Part shown: positions 43,701-55,501 of the stretch, piece by piece | How positions within the stretch are numbered: position 1 is the stretch's first letter | How the letters are laid out: each line of letters starts with the position of its first letter | Made by a program: the position numbers and the translations under genes | DNA from: Phlebiopsis flavidoalba | Taxonomy: Eukaryota; Basidiomycota; Agaricomycetes; Polyporales; Phanerochaetaceae | Assembly: GCA_035772785.1 (NCBI GenBank) | Contig: JAOCPU010000090.1 | Coordinates: 1 to 64,000, forward strand | Direction: 5' to 3' | DNA length: 64,000 bases | The notes under the pieces: model-generated | Databases searched by the model: none | The model's input: only the letters and a program-made list of their open reading frames with translations | What the model was told of the DNA's origin: nothing

Positions 43701-46700
43701 ACAGGTGTGGGTCAGGGGTCGGCTCTCTCGCCGGTCCTCACTGGACTATACCTGGCCCCTGTCCTTCACAAGATTGTCCCAGTCCAGAAGGTCAAACGTG
43801 TCGTCGATGATGACGGCGACGAAGTGTTTGTGCGCACACCTTGGACCCCCCAAGAAATTAAAAGCAAACGGTCATCTCACGCTTCAATTTTTTGTTGACG
43901 ATGGTCTCATCCATGTGGCGGGCAAGATAGACCCTGCCGCAGAGGACACTGAGTATCACGATCAACTCAAGCTCAACTGCCATCTCCTGCGCAGGTGTTC
44001 GAAGAGCTTGTCCGCGACATGCGTCGCCTGGGCTTGGTCCAGGAGCCTGACAAGCTCGAGCTCATGCACTTCATTAATCGAAGGCGCAATGGACATGCCA
44101 AGGAGTGGTCACCGGACCGACCCCTTGGGCCATACCTGAAGGTAAAGGAGGGGGGCACCCTGACTACCGTGAAACCAAAAGCCACTATGCGATACCTGGG
44201 CATTTATCTTGACCCTCAACTCACGTTCCGCGAACACATCCGATTCTATGCCACGAAGGCATGTAGTACTGTGGTTGCGCTTCGTATGCTTGGCAATTCA
44301 GTTCGAGGAATGAACCCGTACGAGAAGAGACAGATCTACATCTCGAACGTGGTACCGCTTCTCACTTACGCCGCGCAAGTGTGGTGGGAAACCCAACTGG
44401 AAAGGGCGCAAATGGATCATTGGGGAGCTTCAACGCGCCCAGTCGCGCGCCGTCCGATGGATCACCACGGCGCTTTCAGCACCACACCCATTGGAGCCAT
44501 GGAAATGGCTGCCGGCATTTTGCACTATCAAGCTCACAGTTAACCGCCTGATGAACAAGGTGTGCCTGCGAGCGAGAACACTGCATGACGGACATCCCAT
44601 AAGGGCTCACTTGCCCGAGTGTGGACCAAGTCGGAACTCAACATTACTGCTCCGTTCCCACATAAGTGTCGAAAGACAGTTGATGCGCAAGGGCCAAATC
44701 CGTGTCATCCATGAGATCGCCTCTACCCAGTGCCAGGAAGAGTACGATTTCCTGAGCACGGAAGCTCGCCCAGGAGACCGTGTCCGCGAAGTGTTTGATA
44801 TGAACGCATTGCAGTGTACACCAAAGCTCCTCCCAAAGATGACGAGCACTTCGAACGATGGGTTCGAACGTGTCTTGCAGCCTAGGATCCAAACCGCCGA
44901 AGGCGACCCCTACATGGCATTTGTCGTTGCTTCAGACGGGTCCCCAGCGCAAAGCGGCTACCGCGACCGCCCCTCATAGGGTCGCCTCGGGAGCAGGATA
45001 TATCATGCGATGGTACAACCCACGTACTCTTGAGCGGGAACGTAAGGAGGTGACCATTGCGTGCGGACAAGTCACGCCCTTTGATGCGGAAATGATCGCC
45101 CTCGAACTAGGGATCACGCAGGCGTGTACATTGGCAGGGGAAGACCCCAACTAACCTACACATTTATGTGTTTGCAGATAACAAGGCGGCGCAGTGGAAG
45201 GAATATTGGCCCCCAAGCCAGGCCCGTCCATGCTATGCGCAGTTGCGAACAGCATCGCACAAGTCCGGGGATTTTTGTCTCACAAAGGCTGACCCTCTGC
45301 GTTTGCGGAGGGTTGGACCTGAGATGGGTCCCTGGCCATGTCGGCGTTGAATTAAATGAAGAGGTGGATATAGTGGCTAAGGCAGGATGCGACCTGCCCC
45401 AGCCGACATACACTCCTCGTACGCTATGGCACGGCCAGATTGGATCCAAGAGAATTGATCATGCCTGGGCTCAACAAATTGGTACTAGCAGTTAAATAAC
45501 CAGAGGCCAGTCTTGGCCTGTGACCGGTACAGCTGTGCGCAATGGGCGCCCCGAAGGGGGGACTTCACATGGCGTGCGAAATCTAGTGGGTGGCGACGCC
45601 ATCACGCGGAAAGCCAAAACTAATTGGTTCTTGCGCACGAGATCGGCAAGTCTCAAAAAACATGGGCCGCACTCTGCGGTTCTTTGTTGGACACTTCCCA
45701 TGTGGAAGCTTCCGATCTCGCTTTAACCTGGATGGCCCCCAAGTCCTGCTGGTACTGGTAGTCTGTCGGTTCAGCGCTGGGGAGGAAGTTCTGGAGTCAC
45801 GGGACCACATTCTATATGAATGCAAAGGGTGGAGCATAGAGGCTTCACACCGATAACCTCCTTTGCTAAATCGGAACCAACAGCGCGAACTTGTCCGCAA
45901 GGATGGGAGCACCTCCGCGAACTTGAGCGCGCCGAACGGTATTATATGACCCACACATGGGGTCATGTCTGGAACGTGCCCAAAGACACCTCCACCCGGT
46001 GTACTCACACGACTTTCCTCGCCCGAAAACAACACGCCGGACCATCGACCTGGTCGGAGATCAGGAGCTGTGGGACATCCTATGGCACAACACTGGGGGA
46101 GCTGACCCGTGGCTCATCTCACAGGGATGGAAACCATACGTGGACGTCGGTGTCGGGATGGACGGATCTCCGAAAGGGAGTACAACCCTCCACAACCGCA
46201 AGATCATATTTTACACCAAACTGGAGAGGGACCGACGCTGGTTCCTTCGGTTGAATCCCATGGCGGGGACCTTTGCATGGACAGACATTGTCGCAAAAGC
46301 CACCGCCGATCAAGATGACGGCCTCACTGAGGAGACATCTCCGTGGATTTTCCGCGCGCTGTGGGCATACCCGGAAGCGACGCGAATTGCGACTGAGGTT
46401 CATCGCTGATGAGGAACAATCGGTTCGCAGCCGGCAGAAGGGATTGAACGTCTCGGAGGAAGGGTGGGAATGCCACTTCCCGTCCCGTGAACCAACTTGA
46501 ACAACGGTTTTGCTCAATGGTATGCCCGTAAGGTGGCTGCCGAGTACACTGCACAGTTCGGGGAACTCTCATCTCAAGAGCACACGAGGACATCGTACGG
46601 GAGTTTGGATTTGTGGGAATCTTCTCCGACAAATCCTTGAGCGACCGTGAGGATCCACTGCAGGAAGGGCACATAATCACGCAAGAAGTGGTGGAGGGGC

Positions 46701-46800
46701 GTGGTGAATTGGTGGCCCGACCGGCACGTGTACCCGGGGAAGAGGAGGGCCTTGGGGACACTTGGGTAAGGGATGGGATGACTATATAGGCTGCCTATCC
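40792..46800 (+). pseudogene. LINE ORF2: endonuclease, reverse transcriptase, RNase H, frame-broken
   Basis: Order of parts: a polar leader (RPGPSNEGAAGPSGFNHPED near 40920), VEEVAQLYLEAQLDDEVFDE, then LRVVVSFNAQKARHNMQLFL at the start of the APE-type endonuclease, FMCGDFNLRHP (about 41995), RSGVLDLVWTRDD and SDHTPVHFSI (about 42255), which are the catalytic endonuclease motifs. The reverse transcriptase follows: APGPDHISW, KAYRPI, LLLDVAQFFPSINHDML (about 43530), GVGQGSALSPVLTGLYL (about 43700), LQFFVDDGLIH (the YxDD box as FVDD, about 43885) and MRYLGIYLDPQLTF. RNase H shows VASDGSP, DAEMIALELGI, IYVFADNKAA and RWVPGHVGVELNEEVD (about 45320). A late HILYECKGW motif (about 45810) is typical of these elements. 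Many single-base shifts and stops break the frame. Confidence 0.9.
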
Positions 46801-47088
46801 TGCTCGACCTCGCACTTTACCGACTAGGGGTGTGGGCAGTTAAGCTCATGGTGACCGAGTAGCGGCATGTGCCTTGGCGAGCTCGGGGGAAATGTGTCCG
46901 TTTACAGCGGGGGTGGCCTGCTCCAGGGAGCGCACCGGCTTTGCCTGGCCCCTTGGGGGGTCTGAGAGCGGAGCAACACACAGATCTGGGGGCTTGCTGG
47001 GGTACGTGCACGGTGGATCACTTTTTTACATTATTTATTTTCGGACCTCATGTAACATCGTCTTACGGTCCGTTATCAACATGAGATT

Positions 47089-47108
47089 AAAAAAAAAAAA
47101 AAAAAAAA
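47089..47108 (+). repeat. Poly(A) tail of the LINE
   Basis: Twenty consecutive A residues end the element on the plus strand, right after GTTATCAACATGAGATT. This fixes the 3' end and the direction of reverse transcription. Confidence 0.9.
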
Positions 47109-50100
47109 GAGCTGGCACTCTTCAACATGTATGACTCACACTGCCAGCTCATCAATGACATTGTTAGAGACTGGCTCACATGTATATAAAGAGGTACACT
47201 TGTGGCCTTAAGCCCCAAGCTTAACAACATTGTTAAGATTCCATATCTTCATTACTTGCTACTCGCTTTAGTGTCTACACTTATCCCCTTTAGCAACACA
47301 CACACAAGGTGAGTAAGGGTTTTGTGATAGAGGGAACTGCCGCAACAAAGCTGGACACGGCATGACAAGGCCGACCACCACGTGTTGCAGCCGATTACGA
47401 CATGTGCAAACATAATGCGATGTAGCCTGCGTGCACAGCACAGCAAGATGAGCTGTGATGCAGACAGCTGCACACTACGTGGACGCACAATGAGGACAAC
47501 TGCAGTGGGAACAGCTATAGTGCAACAAGGACAATCTATACAGAGACAAACACAATGTGGAGAGGACCACTGTAACGAGGATGGCCACGGGGTGACAGGG
47601 CTACACACAGCGCAATGTGGCCGCCCACAAGTTACAACAAGGATAACTACAATGTGGCGCGGGAAAGCAGTGACCAATTCATCTATACTACTGCTACCGC
47701 AGATTAATTTCTAAACAACCATGAATTGACCAGAGTGGCGCAGACCACTATGTCACCCGCATGGCGGCGACGGCTCAACATGGGCGCAAAGGGAACAAGA
47801 GCTACCGCAGTGTGAGTCTTGATAAAGACAGCACAACAATGTCAGCCACGAGGGTGCACAACATTATATTTGGAGCTAACGTTCGCTAACGTTCGCCCTG
47901 CCAAGTGATAGGTGCTAGCGTCTCTAACGTGCAATCAATACTGGCATGTTAACATTTGCTAACGTTGGCATCCCGCGCCTTGTAAGAATATTACTTTTGT
48001 CTTTCTAGATACTATTTAACTATTATTGAGTGCTTTTCTTTACTTGTCATGACTATAGCTGCTGTGGATGTGCCAGTCTATGGCTGAGGCCTGATTACTA
48101 GCTGCTTGCAATGACTGGTCTCGTAGTAGTGAGTGTGCTAACTTACTTTGTGACTGATGGAGGCTTTGCACAAATATTTCTTTTGAATGTATCCACTTCA
48201 ATATTGTTGCGGAAAGAATAGAAACTGTAAAAGCTTAGGATATCAGCATATTTCGCGCAATGGGCGCCTAAACACGTTGACACAGGTGAGGATATTGGGT
48301 ACTGGGTGGAGGATGGCGCACTAAGATCCAGAATAGTTTTACATATTGTTCTATACTATAATACAAATTTACTAGCTCGAAAGTTATTGTGACTAGCTTG
48401 AAAGTTTTTGTGGGGGAATAGAGATTGCAACAGTATGGTGTCCTTGTGAATTTCCGAGCACAATAGGCGCCTGAGTATGTTTGCACAGGTGAGAATATTG
48501 AGTACTAGGTGGGGAGATGGCGCACTGAGGCATAAAATAGCTCCAAGTATGTGATTATTCTATATACATAAATCAGACATTTATACAGCAGACATTAATA
48601 TTAAAGTTAATCCTTGGCGAGGTGAGCAAGCATTGCTTGGGTGCTAACCGTGGGAAGCTGACCTAATTTCGAGAGAGGCAACAGAAGTGTGTGGAGTATG
48701 CTGGCAAGTCTTAACATTCTGTGGTGTTTTAGGGCATATCCTCACATTCCGTAGTATTTTGTAACACTGCTTACCATCTAGTAACAGTGGGTAACGTTCA
48801 ATAACATTCAATCACAGTGATCAGCCTCACAGAAAGTGGGTACATGTGTGTATCTAAGTCTAGGGTCAGCTGCTGATAAGCGAGCTGCATATTTCAAGTC
48901 TCATAAAGAGGTGGCACAGGTGTTATACTCTGAGAAAAGTGACTGCTTCACTTGCGGAGTGATGCACTTACCGTCTGCTAGCTTACGGTAACATTTGGTA
49001 ACATTCAGTAACATTACGTGACCAAATGTGACATGATGTGAATATTCACAGGGGAACATTAGCGAACGTTACACCCAAACGTTAATTTCGCAACCATTGT
49101 CGGCCACAAAACGACTGTTTGCGCATGCCGGCCGTGTACCACATGGACTGCATGATACTCACAACACAAGTGATAAAAACACAGGTGTGCTGAATGGTGT
49201 GTGAGTGCCATTCTTTCTCAATTCCCCTTGTCAGTTCTCTTTTGTGTAGTAGATAGTTTCTCTGAATTGATTTTATACCCTATCCCTCAATTATTATGTG
49301 AGATATCTGAGGAGACCAAATAATAAAATGTATCCATTTGATTGACGGATAAACAAATAAAAAGCTTGAAGTTGCAACACTGCACTGTCCAAAAGTGAAA
49401 GCAATCAGAACCGCTGTGGCACACAGAAAATGCCGAAACTTGACAAAGTGCAGAAACACAAATACATTGATGTCAATTGGCATGTTAACAGAGACATAAA
49501 AGTTGAACAATACATTTATGACTGAGATAAATGTTTTAGAGATTACCAAACACCCACTAACACAGCAGAGTATGTCCTCCACAAAGTAAGGTGGCGGACG
49601 GACGGGCACTAATTCTGGAATGAAAGTTCATCAAAGTTTGTGCGAGCTGCAGGAGTTGAAACCATTGGGCGCTTAGCGTAACAACTTGAGCGGAGAGTAG
49701 TTTCAGGGGTCTGCATAGTTAGTCGCAATATTTAGAGGTCAGATTCATGTACGACAATGTCAGAAAATTGGACAAGTTTTGGTTCAAATTTGTATTGGAA
49801 ACTCTAGAGTTCAGGTTGGCAGACGCTCAAGAAACGCTCATTTTTTAATCAAACAGTAATAAAATCCACACTTTCCCATGCTTACTACAAAATTTTGGGT
49901 TCAAAAGGGAACCCCAATATCCAAAACATGCATTGGAAATAGCGCGGTTGGCAACTTTTGCCAACCTGCCTTGCCGGTTTGCCGGCGTGGCAATCATAAC
50001 GCAGCTGGCAATCAGGTGGCAGATATTTACCAAAATATATTCTCAAAAACTAAAAGAAAGCTTTGACGTGGTAACTCTCAGCAAGTATGGTATACCTTGG

Positions 50101-51215
50101 GAGTCAAAACATTCAAGGAAGTATAAACATGAATTTTGGCTGGATTAGGCCGGCGATGTGGCTTGAGCGCCCAGGCCTACCGCGGCGTCTCTCTGGCGTC
50201 TAATGTCTTCAAACGGTGTACTTGCTCTGCTATGATGGTGCATGAGCAGATGAATTATGCACCGCAAGGCTGTAGACCAAGGCTATAATGGTAAATGAGC
50301 TGGTTAATATATTTACATGATATATTTAATGTTTCTTAGGCAGCAGTAACAGACAGCCGGGCCTCTCACATCATTGCCACCCAATTGCCACAGGCGCTTA
50401 CCGGCATTGCTGGTGAGCCGGCATGGCAATCCCAGTCAAAAGAGATTGCCGTGCACTCTACTTGGAAATGATTTATTATTCATAAACCATAAATGGTCAG
50501 ATAATGGCTGGCAAACACAGCAAACAAGTGGCAAATAAGTAGCAAACAAATGGCAAATACAGAAAATACAGCAAATAATCCAGAAACTGCTGATCATTCA
50601 TGAATGTTATTTGACCAGAGAATTTTCCCTGATGTGATTTGATTTTGCTACTCTGCAATTCTTGCCAATGGGAATCTGTATTCTAGCTCTGGAGCCTCTT
50701 TTTTAGTTCTTGTACCTTCTTTGCCAGTGCTCATACCTTCTTCTCCTTCTAACGCCAAGCCGTTGTTTTCTGTTGCAGACTCCAGTTCCAGCTCATCACC
50801 TAAGTGCAGGATGGATGAGGTCATTGTTATCAGCAACTCTGGGTCAGACAACCATGTGAACACTGCAGAGAACTCATTACAACGGAGCCAACTCTATTGA
50901 TATTTATCACGCTTCTAGCTTCTGGCTCACAGTGTCATCTTCTCTCTCCCGGTTGACTTTGACCTCAGTGAACCTAGCCTAGTATTGGATGCATCAAGCT
51001 TTGCTCTCAATGCCTCTCACTCATCTTCTATTATGCCATCACAGCTATCAAGCTCAGGAAGCAAGAGTTGGACACAGGACTTCTTTAATGTTGATATTGT
51101 CAAGTCTTTTAAAGCATGCAACACAGCTGCAAGGTCTTTAACAACAAGCCTAGGGGTGGCATTCCAGGCATGCTTCCCAGGCATGACATATAGGCACAGT
51201 ACAGTCTATACTCAT
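47109..51215. other. A/T-rich repeat-like stretch with no recognised gene
   Basis: A direct repeat of about 88 bp occurs at 48251-48336 and 48451-48540 (shared GGCGCCT, CACAGGTGAG, GATGGCGCACT). GCTAACGTTCGC near 47878 faces its partner GCGAACGTTAC near 49062, a possible inverted pair. 49950-50450 is rich in TGGCAAT and GCCGGC words. About 50470-50600 resembles 61840-61930 (AATGGCTGGCAAA, CAGCAAA). A plus frame at 50985-51248 is interrupted by the solo LTR at 51216. No protein family was recognised; the 109-codon minus frame at 49280-49609 looks like chance in A/T-rich DNA. Confidence 0.4.
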
Positions 51216-51795
51216 TGTGACGCACGGCTTACGGTCGATGCGCGTTGAGGCACTAGGGGGACTCGTCAAATTGACCTGGCAGGGCAGGCACGGAACAAGG
51301 CTAACGAGCAGTGGTACCGCTACCCGAGATAAAGGGAAAAGATAAAGAGATCTCCCGCAATGAGGGAGAGCAGCATCGAGCACTAGGAATTTGATAAAGT
51401 TCAACACCGTCATGTTGGGCGGTATTGGGTTGCGTGTGCAGGCTCTTTCATGACCAAGCATTGGCGGGCCCTTTGGAGCTGCAAATAAAGATGGGTGAAA
51501 AGAGTGAGTATTCTCTCAGGGCGAGCTCCCTGTTAAAAGGGGGCCGCCTTGAGGCAAACACGAGGCGAGCGATAAGTATTGTACAACCAATCATGGCTCG
51601 GCGGTCTGGTACCATAATGCGAGTAGCAAATGATAACAAGTAACTCCTGACCAAGATAAGAAAGCTGCGCACCAGTGCGAGCAGATGCTATGCAGAAAAA
51701 ATGAGGGGGACACCGCGCACCGTCAAACGGCAAAACAACCGAGCAAAAGAGAAAACAAAACAAAATCAATCCATAGTTACCTAAAACCCGTCACA
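51216..51795. mobile_element. Solo LTR, 580 bp, with exact 5-bp target duplication
   Basis: The segment begins TGTGACGCACGG and ends AACCCGTCACA (inverted TGTGACG/CGTCACA ends with TG...CA borders), and is flanked by CTCAT at 51211-51215 and 51796-51800. It has no coding capacity and no adjacent internal region, so it is a solo LTR left by recombination of an LTR retrotransposon, probably Ty3/Gypsy. A GATAAAGGGAAAAGATAAAG purine-rich run lies inside. Confidence 0.88.
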
Positions 51796-52947
51796 CTCAT
51801 TGAGAACCTTGAGACTCTGCAACTTCTGGGATTCAGGCAAGATACATTCAATATAAACACTCGGAGGAGAGGATCTGGTGTTAGCTTATGGGTAAGGTGC
51901 CCAACCCTTGTGCCGCAGTGCACAATGCAAAAGAAAAGCTTACACACAGTCAGAGTAGGCTTAGCAATAACCTCTAGACTCTAGTTGTAAATTGTAATCC
52001 AGTGTTTCCTTTTTTTTTTCTTTTCTTGTTTTGTTATTTCCTCACATATAATTTTGTAATTTTATGTATCTTTTCCTTGGTCAGTAACACTATACAATTA
52101 CGTACACTGGAGAGTGCAAGTATTATGCGCACCATGTTCATCACACCTATCAAATCTATGATGGATATGTTAGCAAGTCTGCCACTTCAGTAACATTACA
52201 GAGATCTTCTAACACCACCACCACTACCACTACCACATACCCTAAGCATGTTTGATCCCTCGACGTGCATGGTGGAAGTGGCCTCTCAGCTGCCAGAAGT
52301 GTCAAGAATGTGAGGGAGGCCAATCTGACTACAGACCACCTATGACCACTATTGCATTGGCCTATGTTTCCCACTTCAGGCGACCCACTAGGCCTACTTT
52401 AGCTCATTTCTAGCAGAGACAAGTTGTGTGAACCACAGCAATGTCCTGTTTTTCAATCAACAGCCTTCTAGAAATGATAAGGATGAAGGTGCACATGAAA
52501 GAGGGACAAATGAACTGCTGTATTTCAATATAGACAGCTGGCTTATATACATGAGTGCAAGACCTCTAATACCGCTGTAAAGAACCTCTGGTACACTACT
52601 CAGGTTAGTCTTGCTAATATGGATAGGGGTACATATTTTATAATAGAGGCAGTGTGCTATATGTGTTACAGTGTCTCAGTCCATGCAAGGATGCGTGTTA
52701 TCTACTACCAAATCCTCTGTATTTTATATTTGGTAAGTTGCAACCTTGGTGGCACTGATAGGCGCCACAGCGTGTCTAGGTATTACCGTTCTGACTGTGC
52801 GTGGCCATTACCGCAACAAGTCTCTACTACCACAACTACGTCTACCACGACCATGACTGCAGCCACTATCAAGACTATATTCAGGTGCAGGCACGTGGCC
52901 ATTACTACTACATCAACACCAACACCAGCAGCCTTTGCTGTAGAAAT
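51796..52947. other. Unassigned, with short CAC/ACT microsatellites
   Basis: (CAC)n/(CTAC)n-like runs lie at about 52213-52245 and 52825-52925. A 131-codon frame at 52619-53014 runs into the SINE tail and is not a gene. Nothing else recognised. Confidence 0.4.
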
Positions 52948-53130
52948 AATGCATTACCAACCAGTAGTGGCCCGTTGGCGCATTACATTACTTTTCAGCA
53001 ACCTCTCGTTATAAAGAGAAACACAAGTCAAGTATAAAATAAGTGGCACCAGCAGGGATTGAACCTGGGACCTTCTGGTAGGGACACATACATCTCACAC
53101 TATAAACCATTACTCTACAGGAGCTTGCTT
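52948..53130 (-). repeat. tRNA-derived SINE, copy 1
   Basis: On the minus strand the head has an A-box-like TGTAGAGTAATGG (about 53118) and a B box GGTTCAATCC (53055-53064), followed by CCACTTATTTTA and a tail whose core AATGCGCCAACGGGCCACTA and TGGTTGGTAATGCATTA is shared almost exactly with the copy at 62935-63153. A polymerase III head plus a conserved unrelated tail is the usual SINE layout. No poly(A) or target duplication could be fixed. Confidence 0.75.
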
Positions 53131-53239
53131 TTTCCTCATATCCAAAGGCATAAGGGGATGTTTCCACTTGCTTTTTAACAATGTTTTTACTCTACTTTAG
53201 CATACTATTGGCTTCTGTTTCATAGTATTATATGCTCCT
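53131..53239. other. A/T-rich spacer
   Basis: Nothing recognised between the SINE head and the CCCTAA repeats. Confidence 0.3.
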
Positions 53240-53420
53240 AAACCCTAAGCCCTAGGGCCCTAAGCCCTAAGCCCTAAGCCCTAAACCACTAAACCCCAAC
53301 CCTAAAAGGTCGCACATTCGTGCGACCAAAAAAGATGTTCCCAGAAACCCCAACCCTAAGCCCTAAACCCTAAGCCCTAAGCCCTAAGCCCTAAACATTA
53401 AAGCCCCTAAGCCCTAAAAA
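53240..53420. repeat. Interstitial telomere-like CCCTAA/CCCTAAG repeats
   Basis: Imperfect CCCTAA, CCCTAAG and CCCTAAA units fill 53240-53300 and 53340-53420, separated by a short insert with a hairpin (GGTCGCAC, ATTC, GTGCGACC at 53308-53327). CCCTAA is the complement of the TTAGGG telomere unit used by most filamentous fungi. Ordinary sequence on both sides shows this is internal, not a chromosome end. Confidence 0.85.
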
Positions 53421-53439
53421 CACTAAACCTCTCACACAG

Positions 53440-53600
53440 CGCTAAAGCTCAGCACAGATCCACCTGTGGGTCAACCTGGATCTGTACCTGCAGGTATCCC
53501 GGTGCCTCAAGGCTTGACCTGGATCTGGCAGGTATTCTGCTGGCAGGTGACCTGTACCTGTAGGTCAATTACCCACAGGTCACAGGTGACTTGCAGGTCA
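53440..53600. repeat. ACCTGCAGGT-rich element, copy 1
   Basis: CACACAGCGC, then CAGCACAGATCC, then many ACCTGCAGGT/GACCTGGATCTG words on both strands. The same words in the opposite order fill 62690-62885 next to the other SINE copy. It is probably a MITE-like or satellite family; the ends and target duplication are not resolved. Confidence 0.6.
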
Positions 53601-55501
53601 TATGGGAACAGTCATTAAACTTAGGTTTCCTGCATAGTTTGACACAAGCTGTATACATGTATATATTACAAGCACTTAATACATGTCAGAATGCAACTCA
53701 GAAACATCAATCAGCTCTTCTAACTCTGGCATATCCTCATAGAGGTCAGCAGTTCCCTCAGCTGCTACTCCATATGCAGCCCTGATGCGAGAAGTCAAAG
53801 CTTTCACCTCAAGAGTAACCAGTTCATCGGCAAAGGTGTGAAGGAGGTGGTGCAGGTTCCTTGGGAGTCATGTCAGGCGCCGATTGTAAACAACGCGTCA
53901 ACAAACGACGTAACAATGACCATGAAGAGCACAGTTGACACCCGAGCACGCACCAGCCCTAACCAGCGAAGGGCACTTGAATATTGAGATCTCGCGTGTC
54001 ACGGCTGTGCCTCGGAATATCCAGTTGAATGTGCACCAGCATTTGGAGTCACGTCCATGCATCATTCCATGCAACCGATACGCTCATTTTTTTTTTTTAT
54101 TTTCTTTCTTGCAGTCTTCGTCTCTTCAAGCCGCGCGTAGCTCAAGAACGCGTGACGTCATTGATCTCAACAGCCAGGTTGCTCGTTCCCCTTACCCCGA
54201 ACTATGACGTCATTCGATCGCGGTGCGCATCAAACGTCGGCCTCGCCGACGCGCATCAAGTCCTCCGCCCACCGTTTCTCCCCTTCCCTCGTCCCGGTCG
54301 ACTCAAAGTGGCGGCTCGCAAGACCGCGCAACACGGAGGCACACCAGGTGGAAGGAGGCTTGGCTGGTTGTACAGGTTCCTTGACGCGTTTTTTTCGCAT
54401 TTCTTCTCGCTTATTTGGTCTTTCTCACGCATATGTCTTCTGTTTCCTAGGCCTCCGGAGCTGCGGCGTGTCGAAGACGGGTTGGCCGACGCGGGAGTAG
54501 GTTGCAGACGGGTGAACGGCGACGTTTCGCGTTCTTCGGGGCTGGTCCGCGCACGTAAATAGAACGCGCCGTCTCACCTGTCGCGCCGAGCAATTACCGC
54601 CGAAGCCGCCTGTCAACGGCGCGTCAACGCCGAGGGGGTCCATCGTCTCTCTTATCCGCTTTCACTCATCTTTCCCCTCGTTTCGTCTCTGCACACCTCG
54701 TTGTCTCCGTATCCCCCTCTTCGAGCTTGTCTTCGGTCTCAGTGAACGTGGGAACCCCCGGCCACGAGAACGGCAGCGGGCGGCGCATTGTATTTATAAG
54801 GCTCGTCTTCCGAATAATGTCCAAGTTTTTTCCCCCCCTCGCATACACGCTCGCTCGACGCTTCGTTACGCGCGTTTCTCGATTTTCGTCTCACCCGTTT
54901 CTCCCCTCGCTCTCGAATCGTGTTCTCTCGTGTGGTGTCTGGCGCTCGGTCCAGTCCTCGAGAGTACCGTTCCCTCGCGCGTTAGGTGAGTTTCCAGTCT
55001 GACGGTCTAGATTCACGCAGTCTGTAGATACACGCGGCCACTACATACAACCACCAACTCATCTCTGCCCCACTGTACCGCCGACGACCTCAAAATCGAA
55101 TTACCCTTCCACTATCGCCACCCATCCACGCGTGCTCGCCCTCAACTAGCTTACCACACTGAATGGAATGCATTGAGCAGCCCGTGCGGCTGAAGAATGT
55201 AGGATCCACCTCAAGATTCAGAACACCTAGCGCACCCACTGGGTTAGACAGCGGCACACGCAAGCAGATGTGCGGAAGCAAAACTCCCGCTATCCGTGGG
55301 CAGAAGAAACGGAGTTGCGTCTCCATGGGTGGGTCTGAATGCTGGGCTGACTATGCAATGACACAGGGGTGCCATGCTAACGCCTTCTTTAACAAGCCTC
55401 AACACCTCCAACAGCTAACGACTCGACAAATATAAAGACTCGCACACCGACTCGCCACCTCAGCCCATCTCGCCAGCACTTCATCAGCGAGCAAGATCCC
55501 C
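53601..55501. other. Unassigned
   Basis: GC-rich frames at 54029-55002 have no family signature. An AARKTAQHGGTPGG stretch at about 54320 resembles a histone tail only superficially. A pyrimidine-rich run before a TTTCCTAG at 54443-54450 could be an acceptor. No gene is called; this may contain the 5' flank of the hAT element. Confidence 0.35.

Larger units (their letters stand above)
38749..47108 (+). mobile_element. LINE retrotransposon with the ORF1 half inverted
   Basis: The right part (about 40.8-47.1 kb) encodes an APE-type endonuclease, reverse transcriptase and RNase H in the plus direction and ends in a 20-nt poly(A) tail at 47089-47108, typical of a LINE 3' end. The left part (38.75-40.79 kb) encodes a zinc-knuckle Gag-like ORF1 in the minus direction. 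The ORF1 start abuts the ORF2 side, as expected from a 5' inversion produced by twin priming during target-primed reverse transcription. A hAT-type MITE later inserted into ORF1. No target duplication of the LINE was found. An alternative is two LINE fragments lying head to head. Confidence 0.8.

Noticed and set aside
49280..49609. 109-codon hydrophobic minus-strand frame
   Set aside because: A/T-rich DNA yields Phe/Ile/Val-rich frames by chance; no motif or splice signal.
49950..50450. Inverted TGGCAAT/GCCGGC element
   Set aside because: Similar words occur in both orientations, but I could not define matching ends or a target duplication.
53040..53130. Genuine tRNA gene
   Set aside because: A and B boxes are present but no cloverleaf or anticodon arm fits, and the sequence is joined to a repeat tail found elsewhere, so it is a SINE head.
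54290..54380. AARKTAQHGGTPGG resembling a histone H3 tail
   Set aside because: Similarity covers only a dozen residues, the globular histone fold is absent, and other frames are equally open.
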